From Parasitella parasitica (lineage: Eukaryota > Mucoromycota > Mucoromycetes > Mucorales > Mucoraceae): a DNA stretch of 64,000 bases. Below are positions 48,011 through 61,373 of this stretch, in pieces; position 1 is the stretch's first letter; the number at the start of each line of letters is the position of its first letter. The notes beneath the pieces are model-generated. The model saw nothing but the letters and a program-made list of their open reading frames with translations. It did not search any database and was not told the DNA's origin. A program made the position numbers and the translations under genes. The stretch covers positions 62,001 through 126,000 of the forward strand of contig MU619307.1 of NCBI GenBank assembly GCA_025201805.1, given 5' to 3'.

Positions 48011-49876
48011 TTAAACGCCTTGAACTACTTCAGGCCAAGTTTGACGAATCTATGAAGTCATGAGTTTAGTACAAGAGAAAAAAAATAAAAAAGGTGGAAA
48101 AAAAACACGCATCAGACTTACAGCTTCGAATAATTCTGGATTGACCCTACAATACAACAATAGTCAATGAATAAACAAAATATCTCTGAAAGAATACGGG
48201 TTATGATAGTTACCTCCTTAAGGCATCTGGGTCCTCTGCTAAACACACAAAGGTAGTTATTACACCGCTGGAAATAACCGTTGAAATAGCAGAAAACATG
48301 GACATGCCAATAATGAAACAAACCAACATAACGATAGGAGTCATACTGCCCGTAGCATTGTAGGCAGGCTTAGCAACAAGCAAGTACAAGTAGCCTAGCA
48401 AGGATGACAATACACCAACCAACAATGTGCCCATAAACAAGACATTGCCAATCAAATTATCATTGATCAATGCTTCCACACCACGATCCTGAATAATGGA
48501 CCATGTACGTTTGGCAGTAGGGACAAATCCTTGGCCGTAGATAGCAACACCACTGAACGCATACTGATTAAACCATTCCTATCATGACATTATAATATTA
48601 GCTGCCGAATTGCCATTTAAGTGGTCGTCTGCGAAGTAAACTCACAAATAGTCCCTGAATGCAGCTAATGATGCAATCTAAAATACACAATACAAATCCA
48701 AGCAGTTCATTACCAGATCCAGATCTTGCGACTTGGATAAAGTAGCGAATGGTTTTGATGATAGCAATCAACAGGCCACCGAAACAAATCGAACCGAAAC
48801 TAGTGGTTAAAGCTCTCTTTGCGCTTCCCCAGATCGGATGGGATATCTGATTGTTTAAAAAGTAAACTGTAGCGAATACGCCAGCCAAGGTAACATGAGT
48901 TACATAGGCAATCACCTGCGTGGTCCAGTAGAATGAAAATACCAGAAACACCATCACAGCGTTTAGTTTCGAATTGCTACCAGTTGCGTTGTAATACACC
49001 TGATACACACCCACCACGGTCATCAGGAACCAAACAGAGTAGATGGTCTGAATGACAAGTGAACCGATGCCCCATACCATAGTACTCCAGTATTTACGAG
49101 TGATCGCAGTAATCGATTTCAGCATAACTAGATCGATAAAAAAAAGTCATTAGTAATTAACTAGTCGTTCGCATCATTAGTACTCACCAGTAGCAAATGG
49201 AATTCTACCCCGCCATAGCCAGAAACATAAAGCGTATAGCAGCGTAAAGATCAAAAAGATGATGGCAGCAGAATAATAATGCATATAAAAATAGTAAATG
49301 GAAACACCAAAGTAAACCAAAATGCTGCCAATAAAGGTAATCACTATCAAGGGACCAGGGAATCTACGTTATACGACCACATTAGCTATTTACTCTCTGC
49401 AACAGCAACAGCAAAAAAAAAACCTACATGTTGGCTACTAGCAAATACATGAAACTGAGCCCAAATCCAACAATGACAGAGAAACCAAAAACTTTGACTG
49501 TATCAGTGTCAAACGTAACACCTCCTCCCGTTTGAGGCGCTGTGCCTCCATACGATCCTTTGTTCTGTGAAAAACTGCGAAGACCAATGACGGACAATGC
49601 GATAAACGCAGCCATATTACAAAGCCAAAGAATGGTAGCCCAAACATCTTTGAATCCACTCGAAGGTCTGATCTTATCATTTGCATTCAATGGCTGCTCG
49701 CCTAACTCGGCATATCCTGCACTTTGATTGTATTGCTGCTGCTGTTGGGGAGCAGGAGGAGGGTAGTACTGAGGGGGCTGTGGATAGCCCTGAGGGGGAG
49801 AAGCGTATTGCTGAGGTGGGGGAGGGTATTGTTGTTGCATCGTTGGCTGCTGTGGGTATGGATTGTTGGGATCCAT
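48011..49876 (-). CDS. PNS1: Pns1/choline-transporter-like (CTL) multi-pass membrane protein
   Basis: About six exons. The first is 49428-49876, and the last two are short, ending GGTCAATCC...GAAGCT and then IRQTWPEVVQGV with stop at 48011-48013. The product is about 540 aa. The N-terminus is a long Pro/Gln/Tyr-rich cytosolic tail (PQQYASPPQGYPQPPQYYPP). It is followed by roughly ten membrane helices, with the CTL-typical segments RKYWSTMVWGIGSL, NEWFNQYAF-like, AIYGQGFVPTAKRTW and NPELFEAIRQTWPEVVQG. Family members are plasma-membrane proteins whose substrate in fungi is uncertain; choline uptake is not proven for yeast Pns1. The start MDPNNP is the first ATG after a non-ATG extension. Confidence 0.9.
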
Positions 49877-50003
49877 TTTACGAGTGAGTATAGCAAATGA
49901 GAAGAAAAAGGAACTATATTTAAAATCAAAGCCCAAAGTTTTTATACATGAAACGATTTTTTTTTTCTTCTACAACTATATACAAAATGTATTTTGTTTA
50001 ATA

Positions 50004-52449
50004 TTAACAAATTCCATCAAATGCAGTCTGGAATAGACTATCAAAATCTTGAAAGAATAAAGGGTTTCCTGTAGTAGTTACTACAGAGCCAGCACTGCCA
50101 CCTTCAGAAGTGTCAAACATTTGATTCTCATCGGTAAAAGGGACATGAGTGTAGCTAAACAAAGACAAAGAAGAAGGTGGCGCTGGTTGTGTAACTGGAG
50201 CCGAGCGGTGCATCACACCATCATTGTTGCGAGTGCTTTTAGCTGCTACGGGAATGCGGTTGGATCGCAAAAAGTCTTTTAGCTTCTTGTATATTGTTTT
50301 TGTGGATGACTGCTGCTCAGGAAGCCAGAATAAGGCGTGTTTGCTTATAGCATGCAATGCGCGTATCTGATCGTACATCTTTTGAGGATTGATGCTGAGC
50401 TGATACTGGGCAATAGTCATGTTGACGAGGGTTTCCAGGGCCAAAGACATGATTCCCAAAGGCAATAAAGCGTCATCTCCATTTTCGGCTTGAGTATTGG
50501 CTTCAGCATATAACTTGTTCTTGTCAATCTCCTTGAGAAACGTTTGTAATAACGTCTGTAAAGTAATGGTTGTAGGTAGCAAGTTTGCAATTCTTGCTGC
50601 TATTTTTACATCCTGGAGATTCAAGGGCGAAGCCACCTTTTGATAGCGCATGGGTGCAACGTTATTGCTGGCCTTGACAAAGCTGAAATGTATACAGTAC
50701 AAATAATAGGTTGTTTCTATCGAAAAGCGCTGTTGGGATGACCACTGATAGCTTTCTTGCGCGATAAAGTCTGAGAAATCGTTGAGAACGAGTTGGATTT
50801 TGCAATCAGTTTCACTGTTAAACCAAGCTGCTGATGCTGCTGCTGTGCCTAGTATCTGCAAGAGCATTTGATGATCATGAATGTGCTGCTTTTCCACTGT
50901 TGTTGGAGGCGGCGCTGGATATGTTTTACATCCAAATACATTGTATTCGGATTTCGGTAGACAGGAGAATAGCTTTGAGCTGAAATAGGTGATTACCATT
51001 TCTGTGTGGAATGTTTCTATGAGATACCCGGAGGATGGTGATTGATTGTCGTGTGCTAAATCGTATTGGTAGGATGCTGATGTTTCTTTGTTGGCGGGCG
51101 GGAATGGTTGACCATGAAACAGTAATGAATCCCTGAGGTACAGTCCCACTAAATAACGGTTAGTAGTGCACGTTGGCGGTAAACGCATGTACATTACATT
51201 CAATACACCCATATGCTGTAGATCGCAGTGCTGCCCAGTATGTAGTAACAAGCTGTTCTCTGTCAATGGGGTCGTAGTCCTCGATATCTCTGTGGCCACT
51301 TTCATGGCTGACATGATCGCTATCAATAACGCCATCAGTAATTTTGACGTTGTTGCTGAATATTCCCAAATCTGCAGCCATCATGTACGAAAGAGAGATT
51401 ATGGTCATCCCATGCTTGGGCAAGCCAAACAAGGTTTCAAAGATGCCCAAAATAACGGAAGCTTGATAGTTCCCCAGAGAAGAAGGCGATTTGGTACCCC
51501 TGACATCTCTTTGCTTGAAGAACCTCTCCATCAAGACATAGGCATAATTGAGGAAAGGGTTACGCTGCATATCCCAAAGCTTGTAAGCCCCGCCTCCTAC
51601 GGTTTGCTGACATGTGTATATAGAAATCCCATAAATGGTACACAGTAATAGAGGCTCTATAGAGTCATCCCAATAGGTTTGTAGCAACTTAGTCTTGTTG
51701 AGCAGGATATGATAAGGGTGTAGTTGAAAAAAGTAATTAATCAATTGAACGGCCTGTTCAGTGGGGATGGAGTTTAATGGCGAGCTGTTACTGTACTGGC
51801 TGTTGGTGTTAAAAAAAAAGACATTGACCTGCTCTTGTCTCATGAAGGCTGTAATCGTGAGCTCTGGGTCAAAGAAACTATCGATATTAAACAGCTGGCA
51901 GGTGCGTTTGATTGTTAGGTTCACCAAACTACTTGTTAGCCAAGTAAAGTGCTGGTGTAACGAGCTCAATTTGAAGTGAGGCGATAGCTGGAATCCTATT
52001 AAAGACTCTCGTAAATGATACCCACGAGCGATATAAAGTGAATATATTCTTTCAATATCTAATATCTGGTTATGGTACTTGATTAGATGTTGCGGCACTT
52101 GGAGCTTTTCTCGTATCAACACTTGCTGTCGCTCTGGAAGTGTTGAAGCTGGATAGACCGTAGATTGATTTTCAAAAATGAACTCACGGCATTGAATTGT
52201 ATCCTTCTCGTTCTTCTGCTGCGGTGTCGCTTGCGTTGAGGTTGAAGACACAACCAGATCGTTGTTCTTTTGGAATATTGCATTCTTAGGTGGTCGACCG
52301 TATGTCCTTGGCTTGGGATATATACAGAGATGCTCTCGAAAATTTCGGATACAGCGACTGCAATGTGGTTTCTCTCCATCGCATCTGGCTTTCTTGGTCC
52401 GGCATGGCAGGCAGCTTATCTTTCGTGGCTTCTTCTTTACATCAGCCAT
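50004..52449 (-). CDS. Zn2Cys6 fungal transcription factor
   Basis: Two exons (51198-52449 and 50004-51148) encode 798 aa. The binuclear cluster is at the N-terminus: KISCLPCRTKKARCDGEKPH, then CSRCIRNFREHLCIYP, with all six cysteines at C-x2-C-x6-C and C-x2-C-x8-C spacing. The middle has the fungal transcription-factor homology region (LINYFFQLHPYHILLNKTKL; LWDMQRNPFLNYAYVLMERF). The C-terminus is Ser/Asp-rich and may activate. The intron donor is GTAATG, because the GT four bases later breaks the frame. Target genes cannot be told from sequence. It lies 127 bp upstream of the Pns1-like gene on the same strand, but this says little about regulation. Confidence 0.92.
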
Positions 52450-55175
52450 GATGCGTATACGCAAAATATAGAAAACTGTGAGAAAAGAGAGTGTACAATG
52501 ACGATTGTTTAGATTGATAACCTTGAGTAATTGTAATCTCAGCGATGGTTGTAATTCTCAATAAGTCACGTTGTCCTTGATCTTACTGGCAAAGTTTCTA
52601 CTTTCTCTACTGCAGAAATGAATAGTAAAAGCAGCTGAAACAGGCAGAGGAAATTGAACTCGTAATTTGGCGATAAACTGATCGAGTTTCATGTTACATT
52701 TTAATTAAGGAAACTCGAACATTACACAAGGGTTAACAGGCTCATAAATAAGAAACATGAGCAAAAAAATAAATCAGTGATTGCGATGTTTTTTGACGTC
52801 TAGTTCTTATCAGGACTACATGTAAATGCGGGGTACAGAAACAAGCTCAAACCAAGATCAAAGCAGAATACAAAAACTGCACCTCTCACGACTACACTCA
52901 TTTGTTAAAATGATTACTAATTGGCATCATTTAATTGTTTCTGCGTAATACTTAGAGAAAACAGACAATTTGCTCTAGTTTCAGAGATCCAAAACCTAAT
53001 GCGGGCTACAAATCAAAGAGAACGGGTCCAGACCTTGACACTTTAGATGAATATTAATGGTTCAGCTATTCAAGAGTTTGCATCTGAATGCATTTGCGTT
53101 ATGTAGGATGTGCTTTTTAGGCGTATTTCTACAGTAAAGTCTTGCAAAAGCAATCATCCTCTGAACTATTCATCCAATAACGGTCGTTGCATACGACACC
53201 AATCTGCCCCTTACAAGCCAAACATTTCATGAGCCGTTCCTGTTGAGTATGCTTTTCTGCAATGGATGTATGCTTTATACAGGCACATATGCTGCCGTTC
53301 TAACATTGCTTATCTGGGATGCAAAGAATACTGCGTGAGGTATATTCGAAAAAACCATGATATGAGAGATTAAAGCTCAAAAAATCTGTAATTACTAATC
53401 AACATCCGTTTGAGTCGAATACAGAAACAAATGAGGTTTCATCTAGTCGCTTTACGATAATAATGAGTTTCTTGTTACCCAGCAGATTTTTGATATTTTA
53501 ATCGTCTTCTATACACAACATAGACACGCCTCATTACTAGACTTTATTGTAGCGCTATTACAATTGCTATAAAAGCACTGAATATTATGGTTTTAGATAT
53601 ATCATTTCCAAAAACAAAGGACACCATCAGCTTTTTCATTACACATTCTACTGTCGTAGAACTTCTAAAATTTCAACGAGTTAACAAAATTTTGGATAAT
53701 AGCATGAAATCAAGTGTGTCTATATACCATCCAGTACGTATATGCGACCAGAGTTTCACATCTGCTGAGCTGTTAAGTGCTTGCTTCACCATCGGATTCC
53801 GTTGAGCAATTACTGTGTTATTGATGTACCTCCATTTTTATTGTGTCTAAGATAGTGGAATGCCGTCATTCTCAATGGATGAAGCAGTGCTGATGGCCTC
53901 TGGTGAACGTCCACGTTTAAGGCTAGCTGTAACATTTGTTTCCTGAGATTGAGCAACTGGAGCTACAGATTGTCGCTGGTTGATTTCTTCACTTGAGATT
54001 TGAGGTTCCTCAATAAGGTGTCTTTCACCACTAGGACTATGAAGAAAGGAAGTATTCTTGGGAGACACAATAAAAATGGGTAATATTGATGGATGATATG
54101 ATTTTTATATGAAAAGAAGAAAAAGACCAATGTCAATTTTTATGGTTTTTATACGATTTATGATTGTGATTTATGGTTCATCCGTACACTTTGTATCTAC
54201 TCACTTTTATTGCCATCAAGCATGAGACAAAGCCCATGTTAATCTTATGAACGGCTCTGTTGAAGCTTGGAATTCATCAACTAAAACTAAAATAATTCAT
54301 TTACATGATTTATATTCTTCGTTTCATTTTCGTTACAAGAATGTTTATGTCATATACATATGTAAAATAAAAACTCTATCATTATTTAAATTTTAATAGC
54401 TCAAGCCGTCCGTGCAAGACATTTGAGGTATGCTAGAGTATAATATATTAACGGGAAAAGCCAAAACTAAAAAGATGGGGTCGATGAAGGAATTTCCCTA
54501 ACTTTCGGCTTTTTGAATGCATTTGCCCTGGATATTTGACTCAGTGTACTACTTGAGCACCGTATTATTGAATTATTACTTTATGTTGACGCTGATATGG
54601 ATCTTGTAGCTCTGGACACATTTAGGTGTCTTGTAAGGAAAAATGGTATAATGCAGTGCAGTCTAAATCATTTAATTTGACAATGTCTGCAACTTTTGTG
54701 AACCTTAAACGATGAAGACCATTTTATAACATATATTTAAGCTTCATATGCTTTTAATACTCGACTCTTTAGACTCGAGGTTCTTCAGAGATTACATCAG
54801 TGGCCCAGTAATCGATACAAAATGTTACTGGGTCCAATTAATATCTAATCGTCAAGAGGCGGTCCAAACTTTCCATGTACAATACATGCGAAAGATGATA
54901 AAGTGTGTTTACTTTAATATTTGGTATCGCTGCCCATAATATATCAGTGATAATAAGATTTGTCTGTTGCGCATTTATAAACCAAACAGTTCCTTAATTT
55001 TTTTATTTTTATTATTTTACATTATGTAAGGCATGATTTTTTAAAGGGGAGGGGTCTTTTTTTTTGAAATTTGATATACCCTATCTATTGCTGTATAGTA
55101 AGAAAAGGATGTTGTGCTGTTATTTTTGATTCTATGTAAAGAATAGCAGAGAGTATAAACAATCGGGACAGTTCT
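52450..55175. other. 2.7-kb intergenic region, no convincing gene
   Basis: AT-rich. A minus-strand frame at 53847-54068 (73 codons, polar, no ATG) and plus-strand frames at 53587 and 54748 have no family and no splice support. The 3' part (54.9-55.17 kb) lies beyond the Rna14 stop. Confidence 0.5.
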
Positions 55176-58100
55176 TTAATAAGGAGGATCATCTCTGTGT
55201 CTCTTCGCTTGTCTTTGTCGAAACAGATCAAAATCTGGTGGTCTGTTTGGACCCATACCTATCAAATTAAGACATTAGCTTAACGAAAAACTGATCCAAA
55301 ACTGCTACATACCTTTATGAGGCTGATAATCATCTTCGTATTCATCTCTGCCCCTACGCTTGGTATTAGGTTTACCGCCACTTCCACCACCACGCATTGG
55401 CATGTTTCCACCATTACGTTTATTATAGCCACCACGACCACGATTGCCATAATTGTTACCACGGCCTGAATCTCTGTTTTGCTGCTGCTGTTGCATAGGC
55501 GGTTTATTGGATCTTGGAGGTGGTTGCTGATGCTGTTGTTGAGGGGGAAGCGGGGGCACGCTAGTATTACCCTGAGGCGGCAATGGTATGATGATATTGC
55601 GTAAAAGTTCTACAAGTTCTCTTGGTTGAATCATGGGCCCATTGAAAGATTGTGGTGGAGGCAAGTTTGAGACAAAGTAAGCAACTGCATCAGGCAATGA
55701 AGATGGTGGTATTATTAAAGGAGGGATTGATGCAGAGTTAGCCGCATTAGAAATAACAGATACAGGAGGTGGTGCCATCATATTAGGACTATTCCAGTTT
55801 GATTGTTGTGGGGGTTGAGACGAAATCACGGGTTGCTGTGCAATAGGCTCAACCTTGACTGGTAACAGAGGTGTAGATTGCTGTTCTGATATTGCTGCAG
55901 TGGGCACAATAGTGGTAATAATAGGCGAGGCATTAGCAGGGCGTGGGGCAGGTTTGTACGCCTGCCATTGATTGAGATCTGGACGAGGATACCTTTCAGG
56001 ATGCACAGGTTCTAAAAGAGGTCGCTTTTGATGATCTTTTGAATGATGCTGATATTGCTGCTGATGTTGTTGATGTAAGAGCTGTTGTTGCTGCTGTTGC
56101 TGTTGTTGCTGCTGTTGCTGCTGTTGCTGTTGCAAATTAGATGTGGACTCGTTGCCAGCCCCAGCTCCAGCAATAGCAGCAGCATCTGCCAACTGTTGAT
56201 TACGAGCAACCCAACCTAATTCTTGATCCTCAATGTTGCGAATATCCAGGTAGCTCTGTCTTTTCAGAAATGATTCCATTGCATTGATTGCAGGTGTAGC
56301 CATAGCTTCGATACGTCTTTTCTCTACATTTTGAATGGAAACAAGATCGCCATATTTGTTTTCATAGTCGAGGAACTTGAGCCAGATAAGGCCAGCATTC
56401 TCTGAAGGCATCGTGGCCAATGTTCTTTCAAATAAGGCACGCGTGTTGTTATCATCATTCATTTCAATCAAGAAATCCAAGTATTCACAAACAAAGTCTG
56501 GATTGTCTGCAAATGACTTTTGACCCAAACTAAAAACTTTGCCAGCAATAGTGGCATCTTTTGAGTTGTGATATTCCATCAGAGCGTCAGCGACATACAC
56601 ATGGTAAGTGCAATTAGTGGCTTTACGAGCTCTTGAAAACAAGGAGCGAGCACTCTTGATACCATCAGTGCGACGAGCAAAACGCATGTAATTAATCCAA
56701 ACCAAGGAGCCAGCACGAGCAATGACTTGTACTTGATCATTTAGCTTCTTTTCAATGGCATCTTGTTCTTTTTTGACATGCTTTTCACGAGAACGCAACT
56801 GTTCTCTAACCTCACCATCAATATCGTCGGATAGATTCAAAGATGCTCTTTCGGCCTCTGCCTCTTGATCAAGCTTGCTAATCTCTTGATGTGCTGCCTG
56901 CTTCAAATCTTCAATATTCTTGTCCAATGTGCTTACTAACTGATCATAGGCTTGACGTGCATCATCTAATTGACGTCTAGATTCACACAATTCCGCATAC
57001 GAAAAGTTGAGTAAGAGACTCGTGGGCATAATCTCAATGCCTTGTTTCAGTATAGAAAGTGATTTCTCTGGCTTTTTGAGCTCTAAATAATAACTAGCAA
57101 AACTGTACCAGATCTCAGGGTAAAGTCGAAGAACTAGGAATGCTTGTTGGTAAGCATAGGCAACACGATCCATTACAGCAGTTTCGTCTTCAAGTTGCAG
57201 AGGATCACTTTTTTCCCATTGGATATAATTCTTCCATAGATCCAATTGAGCAAATTCGTTTGAAGTCCATTTAGGAGGTGCTGCTACGACATTTGTGTTG
57301 ATATTGTCAGTAAATAAGCGCATCTCACGCAAAGCAGTGCGAGCTGTCATGTAAGCCGATGATTTCTCTCCCAGGAATTTTTTAGCCTTAATAGGTCGAT
57401 AGTTAGCTTTCTTGTCTTTTAATTCAGCTTGGACAACTTACAGTCAATCTATTCAAATTGTTCTCCCATTGGTCATATTCTTTCCAAAGATGCTCGACGT
57501 TATTTAATGGAATTGTAACTGCCTTTTGATAGGCACGACGCATCGAGTCCATCTTGCGCTGTTCTTCCCAAGTATTTGAAGTCTAAATATGATCAGCTAA
57601 GTGTGAAATAGGCTTAATTAATGCGTGTATGTTTGTTGTTACCTCTGCAGATTTCAAAAAGTAGATATAATCTGCCCAAATGGGACCAGCATCTTTGTCA
57701 AAACCAACATTACCAAGTACATACTCATAGGCTTTTTCAATGATTGCTCTTGCTTCAGGAGTGACAGAAGAGCCACTTTCCCCAGAATTAATTCGGCGGA
57801 TATAACCAAGGTAAAACTTCCATAGATCAACAGATAAAACAGTTTTAAGACATCGAGTAAATAAAGCTTCGACTTCATTGAAATTTGAGTACTTCAATTC
57901 TAATTCAAGATAGGCAAGCCAATGTTTCGGCTATCGTATACACACATGTCAGAACATAATTTTCATGACATCTCCTCATGTTTCCATGCAAAACATCTCT
58001 CTCCTCAAGAAAAACTTACCGAAGTAGGAAAAACATTTAAAAAACGTTCGTAGATTTCACGAATCACCTCCAAATCACCAGTCTGTTGAGCATCGTTTAT

Positions 58101-58766
58101 TAGCCATGTCCAAGCTTCAAGGTCATATTTGTTTTCTCTGATTCGAGACTCGTATCGTTCTTTTCTGATGCTGATTTTTGTACTTACAACTGGCTCTGCT
58201 TGTTTCTGTTGTTGTTGCTGTTGTTGTTGTTGTTGTTGTTGATGCAGTGCTGCTACAGGGATTTGCCACGAAGCAGGCGCGCTCAAAAATGGAGGAGCAA
58301 TAGAAGCATCATCTATTTGATTTGAGATACCTTCCATTGGCGTGTACTCTTCTATATTTTCATCGACATTTACATTAGGCGTTGTCGTAGAAGAGGTGGC
58401 CTCAGTTGTTTCCATGGTAACTGCAGTTTCCTGATCTGCTGCTGTGGTGGTAGCATATGCTGTAACGGGAGATGCTTCTGATGATTCATTAGTCGCGTTT
58501 GGAGATTCTTGTTGCTCAAGAGAAGTAGCAACCTTTTCCTCCTCATTCTTATGATTATCACTCTCCTTGGCATCTACTGTTGTCTCCTCATTGCCAGCGA
58601 CAACATCAGGAGCAGGAGTTTTTTCTTGCTCATTGATGTCAGTTTCTTCCTGATGCTCTTCTAAGCAAGTAGTTGACATTGGCTCCATATTAATATCCTC
58701 AGCAGCTACATTGGCCACTTGAGATGGATACCCTAGTGTCGCATTTTCAAGTTGGTCTGTATCCAT
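55176..58766 (-). CDS. RNA14: Rna14/CstF-77 mRNA 3'-end processing factor
   Basis: Five exons join in phase (58020-58766, 57643-57930, 57442-57582, 55313-57386, 55176-55258), giving 1110 aa. A Ser/Thr/Glu-rich N-terminus with polyglutamine precedes the HAT-repeat solenoid. The solenoid begins at RIRENKYDLEAWTWLINDAQ and runs through LWKFYLGYIRRIN, KKFLGEKSSAYMTARTALRE and WYSFASYYLELKKPEKSLSI. After about residue 800 come a second polyQ run, Pro-rich linkers (monkey-tail region LPDAVAYFVSNLPPP) and an Arg/Gly-rich C-terminus. Rna14 scaffolds cleavage factor IA and recognises polyadenylation signals with Rna15. The third intron must end at ATTAAG to give the family sequence LTAKKFL. Confidence 0.93.
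56080..56134. repeat. CAG/CAA (polyGln) repeat in Rna14 coding sequence
   Basis: Mixed CAG and CAA codons on the minus strand encode about 18 consecutive glutamines in the linker after the HAT domain. A second, shorter polyQ lies near 58200-58240. Confidence 0.9.
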
Positions 58767-59318
58767 TTTCTTTTCAATGATAAACAAGGTAAAAAAAATT
58801 TACAAAGAAAAAAATTTTGCAAAAAAAAAAAAAAAAAAACTGATAATGTACCCAAGTTTAGCTTGGTTTGAATGAAAGAGTGTGTTTACACTCTCGGCCA
58901 CTGTATCCACATACACTACAATCTAGCAGGATAGTGACGTACTAAAACATCTGGAAATTGGTCTCGGGTTTGGATCTTGCGATTAATTGATCTGTCTTTC
59001 TCTCTGATGATTTTAATGTATTTCTGATTTATCGAGTAAAAAAAAAAAAAAAAAAAGAAAATGCGTCAATCTGATAATCTCCTTGTGTTGTATACATGAA
59101 AATTCTATATAAAGGAGTATACATGTAAAAGGGGATTCTTCTATAGTTAAAGCAGAACTTTTATTTGAGAAAAAGTTGGTCATTTCGTATAAAGAAAACT
59201 TGATTTTTTTTCTTTTTTTTGGAATATTTAGCCAACCAACATTTTGTTTCTTTGTTTACTTTTTCTCTCTCTTTTCCATTTTTTCTTTCTTCTTGCTTTT
59301 GTTTGATAATTTTACAAA
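58767..59318. promoter_or_regulatory. divergent upstream region, Rna14 and Msb1-like genes
   Basis: A 552-bp gap between divergent starts with two poly-A runs (58820-58838 and 59040-59055), a TATATAAA-like stretch near 59106 and a long CT-rich leader before 59319. A 139-codon minus frame here is low-complexity and rejected. Confidence 0.45.
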
Positions 59319-60995
59319 ATGTACTCATTGGATTTTGCGGCTCAGGTAAGCCGGATATGTATGGATGAAATCCGAAGAAGAGGTAAAAAAAAAAAAAAAA
59401 ACAAATGTCAAAATTTAAGCAATGGCGATCATAACATGTAACCATCATTATTTGTGTTAGGTTTGAGAGAACGCAAGATATTGCGTAAATCTGGTGAGTT
59501 GTGTGTTTTCTCTTTTGATTGTTTCCCCTATCATCTCTCCTCCCCGCCTTTTTGCTTTTTACAAGAGAGAAGGGGACCAATTTCTCCCTTCTCCTTCCTC
59601 AATCTCTCTGTACCCCCTTTTTGGTTGTGGAAATCAACATCTTATTTCACTCCTCTGAAAATAGAATGATGATTTTGCAAGTACATTTGATTTTTTAAAG
59701 AATATCTGTAACGATGTAGCATACAAATCCTTTTTCTAGTATCCTTCTCCTTGATCTCCTATTTTACTAACAAATCTCTTTTCTCTTGTTCACATAGTTC
59801 CCAACAGCGTCTTGCTGCTAAAAGTCTTTCGAAAGCAAAACTGCACTGCTGATGATCTCACACACGTCAGCATCCATTCTGTTGCGACACTGATGCAAGA
59901 CACTTTATGGTGCTGTCAAGAGCGAATCGTACCCAAGAAAGTATGGAGAGTGATTAATTACGAAAGTAAGTTGCGTCAGTCGATTGATCAAGAAGCATCT
60001 CATACTTATCCAACATAGCTTGCACTTTGAACGATCTTTCACAGTTTATATCAAAAAGAGGACAAGATATACTAGTGGAAATATTGGACTTTCTTGTTCA
60101 AGTAATGCGATATAAGGATGACAATCAAATGGATGCTTATCATTTAGGTGAGGCCATGGGCAAAGTAACGTTGGGACCCACCGACTGTGATCCAATCATT
60201 GCAGAGAAAGCAGGCCATTTCTTGACGCGCATGATCATCGAGCATTCTAAAACGATCCATGGAGAGAAAAAGCGACTTTTATTCAGGGTTGATTCAGGAT
60301 TTGCTTGGCCACCATTACCCATTGTAACAAAGAAACTCCCCATGTCCAAGTCAGAGGCTGCTCGAGCCAAAGCCAAATCTTACAATCGCCTGATTACAAA
60401 GATTCACAAGAGAAATTTTGACTGGATGTCTAATGCTAATGTTGCTCTTTATGCCATGCTGGAGGATGATTATGAGCCAGAACCTTCAGATTCATTTGCT
60501 GAACCTTATTTGTCTATTTTCTCCAAACATTTGGACCCCTCGCAAGCTATTTTGTCTCCTGTTTTGTTTCGTCTGGTCACTGAAGCTAGTAAAGCCATCG
60601 AGCCTATTCCTCAAGATCCTTTTGCCGGCTCTTACCTGTTTGGAGGAGGAAAAAAACTGATTGCTGCTGGTAGAGTTCACCCGATTGAGACGCAAATCAG
60701 TGTTGCATTTGACGACTTTATGCCTTTGCTTCGAAACAACATTGCTTCTAACTATCATGATGCTGCATCTCAATCGAATCATAATGAAAAGGGTCATCAT
60801 AGCAAATCACATATGAACATTATCAATTCATCTCTTTCTCATATGAAGCTCAACCTTAGAAAGCACAAGTCTCAAGGTATGAATAGCCAACAACAGCAGA
60901 GTAATGATTCCATTCTTGAAGAACCTCAGGTTCAGGTTCAGGTTCAGGCTCAGGCTCAGGCTCAAGCTCAGGTTCAGGCTCAGGCTCAGGCTCAA

Positions 60996-61042
<47 letters not shown>

Positions 61043-61373
61043 AGCTCAAGCTCAGGCTCAGGCTCAGGCTCAGGCTCAGCATCAAGCTCAACAACAAACT
61101 CAACATCAACATTCTCAACCTGAGTCAGTTCAGTCTACACCTCCTTTGCCAACATCTGCTACTACAACCAGTAGTACTATATTGGACAATGCCAGTGATA
61201 CATACACCAACAGCAACAAGACACTTTATTCTACAGAAGAATATAATGCATCTAACGCCAGCAGCGGCAACAATAAAGGGAAGCACAACCAAGTAAAGAG
61301 CATGATGAAGCGAGTCATCAAAATGGGAACCATTGTTCCAATCAAGAAGACAGCGCAAGCGTCCATTTACTGA
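59319..61373 (+). CDS. Msb1/Mug8-domain (RhoGAP-like) morphogenesis protein with Gln-Ala repeat
   Basis: Four exons (59319-59382, 59461-59493, 59798-59965, 60019-61373) encode 539 aa. The conserved part runs from [20 protein letters not shown] through [20 protein letters not shown] and [20 protein letters not shown]. It continues with [20 protein letters not shown] and [20 protein letters not shown], a RhoGAP-like fold of the Msb1/Mug8 family. Yeast Msb1 links Cdc42/Rho1 signalling to bud growth; an arginine finger is not evident here. Residues after about 300 are disordered, with a (Gln-Ala)n tract from 60926 to 61080 and a basic C-terminus ([18 protein letters not shown]). The first donor is at 59383 rather than 59346, since only this keeps the frame. 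The family call is from pattern memory. Confidence 0.75.
60926..61080 (+). repeat. CTCAGG hexanucleotide repeat encoding (Gln-Ala)n
   Basis: About 26 copies of a six-base unit (CTCAGG with CTCAAG and TTCAGG variants) encode alternating Gln and Ala (or Val). Single-base variants are all synonymous or Ala/Val, so the frame and periodicity are kept. Confidence 0.95.

Noticed and set aside
53847..54068. 73-codon minus-strand polar frame ending SSIENDGIPLS
   Set aside because: No ATG, no credible acceptor or upstream exon, and only Ser/Glu-rich composition. Kept out of the gene list though a terminal exon is not excluded.
59161..59580. 139-codon minus-strand open frame overlapping the Msb1-like 5' end
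   Set aside because: It arises from reversed pyrimidine-rich leader and poly-A tracts and overlaps the supported first exons of the plus-strand gene.
60828..61118. Leu-Ser repeat frame opposite the Gln-Ala tract
   Set aside because: Mirror translation of the hexanucleotide repeat; the plus-strand frame carries the conserved domain.
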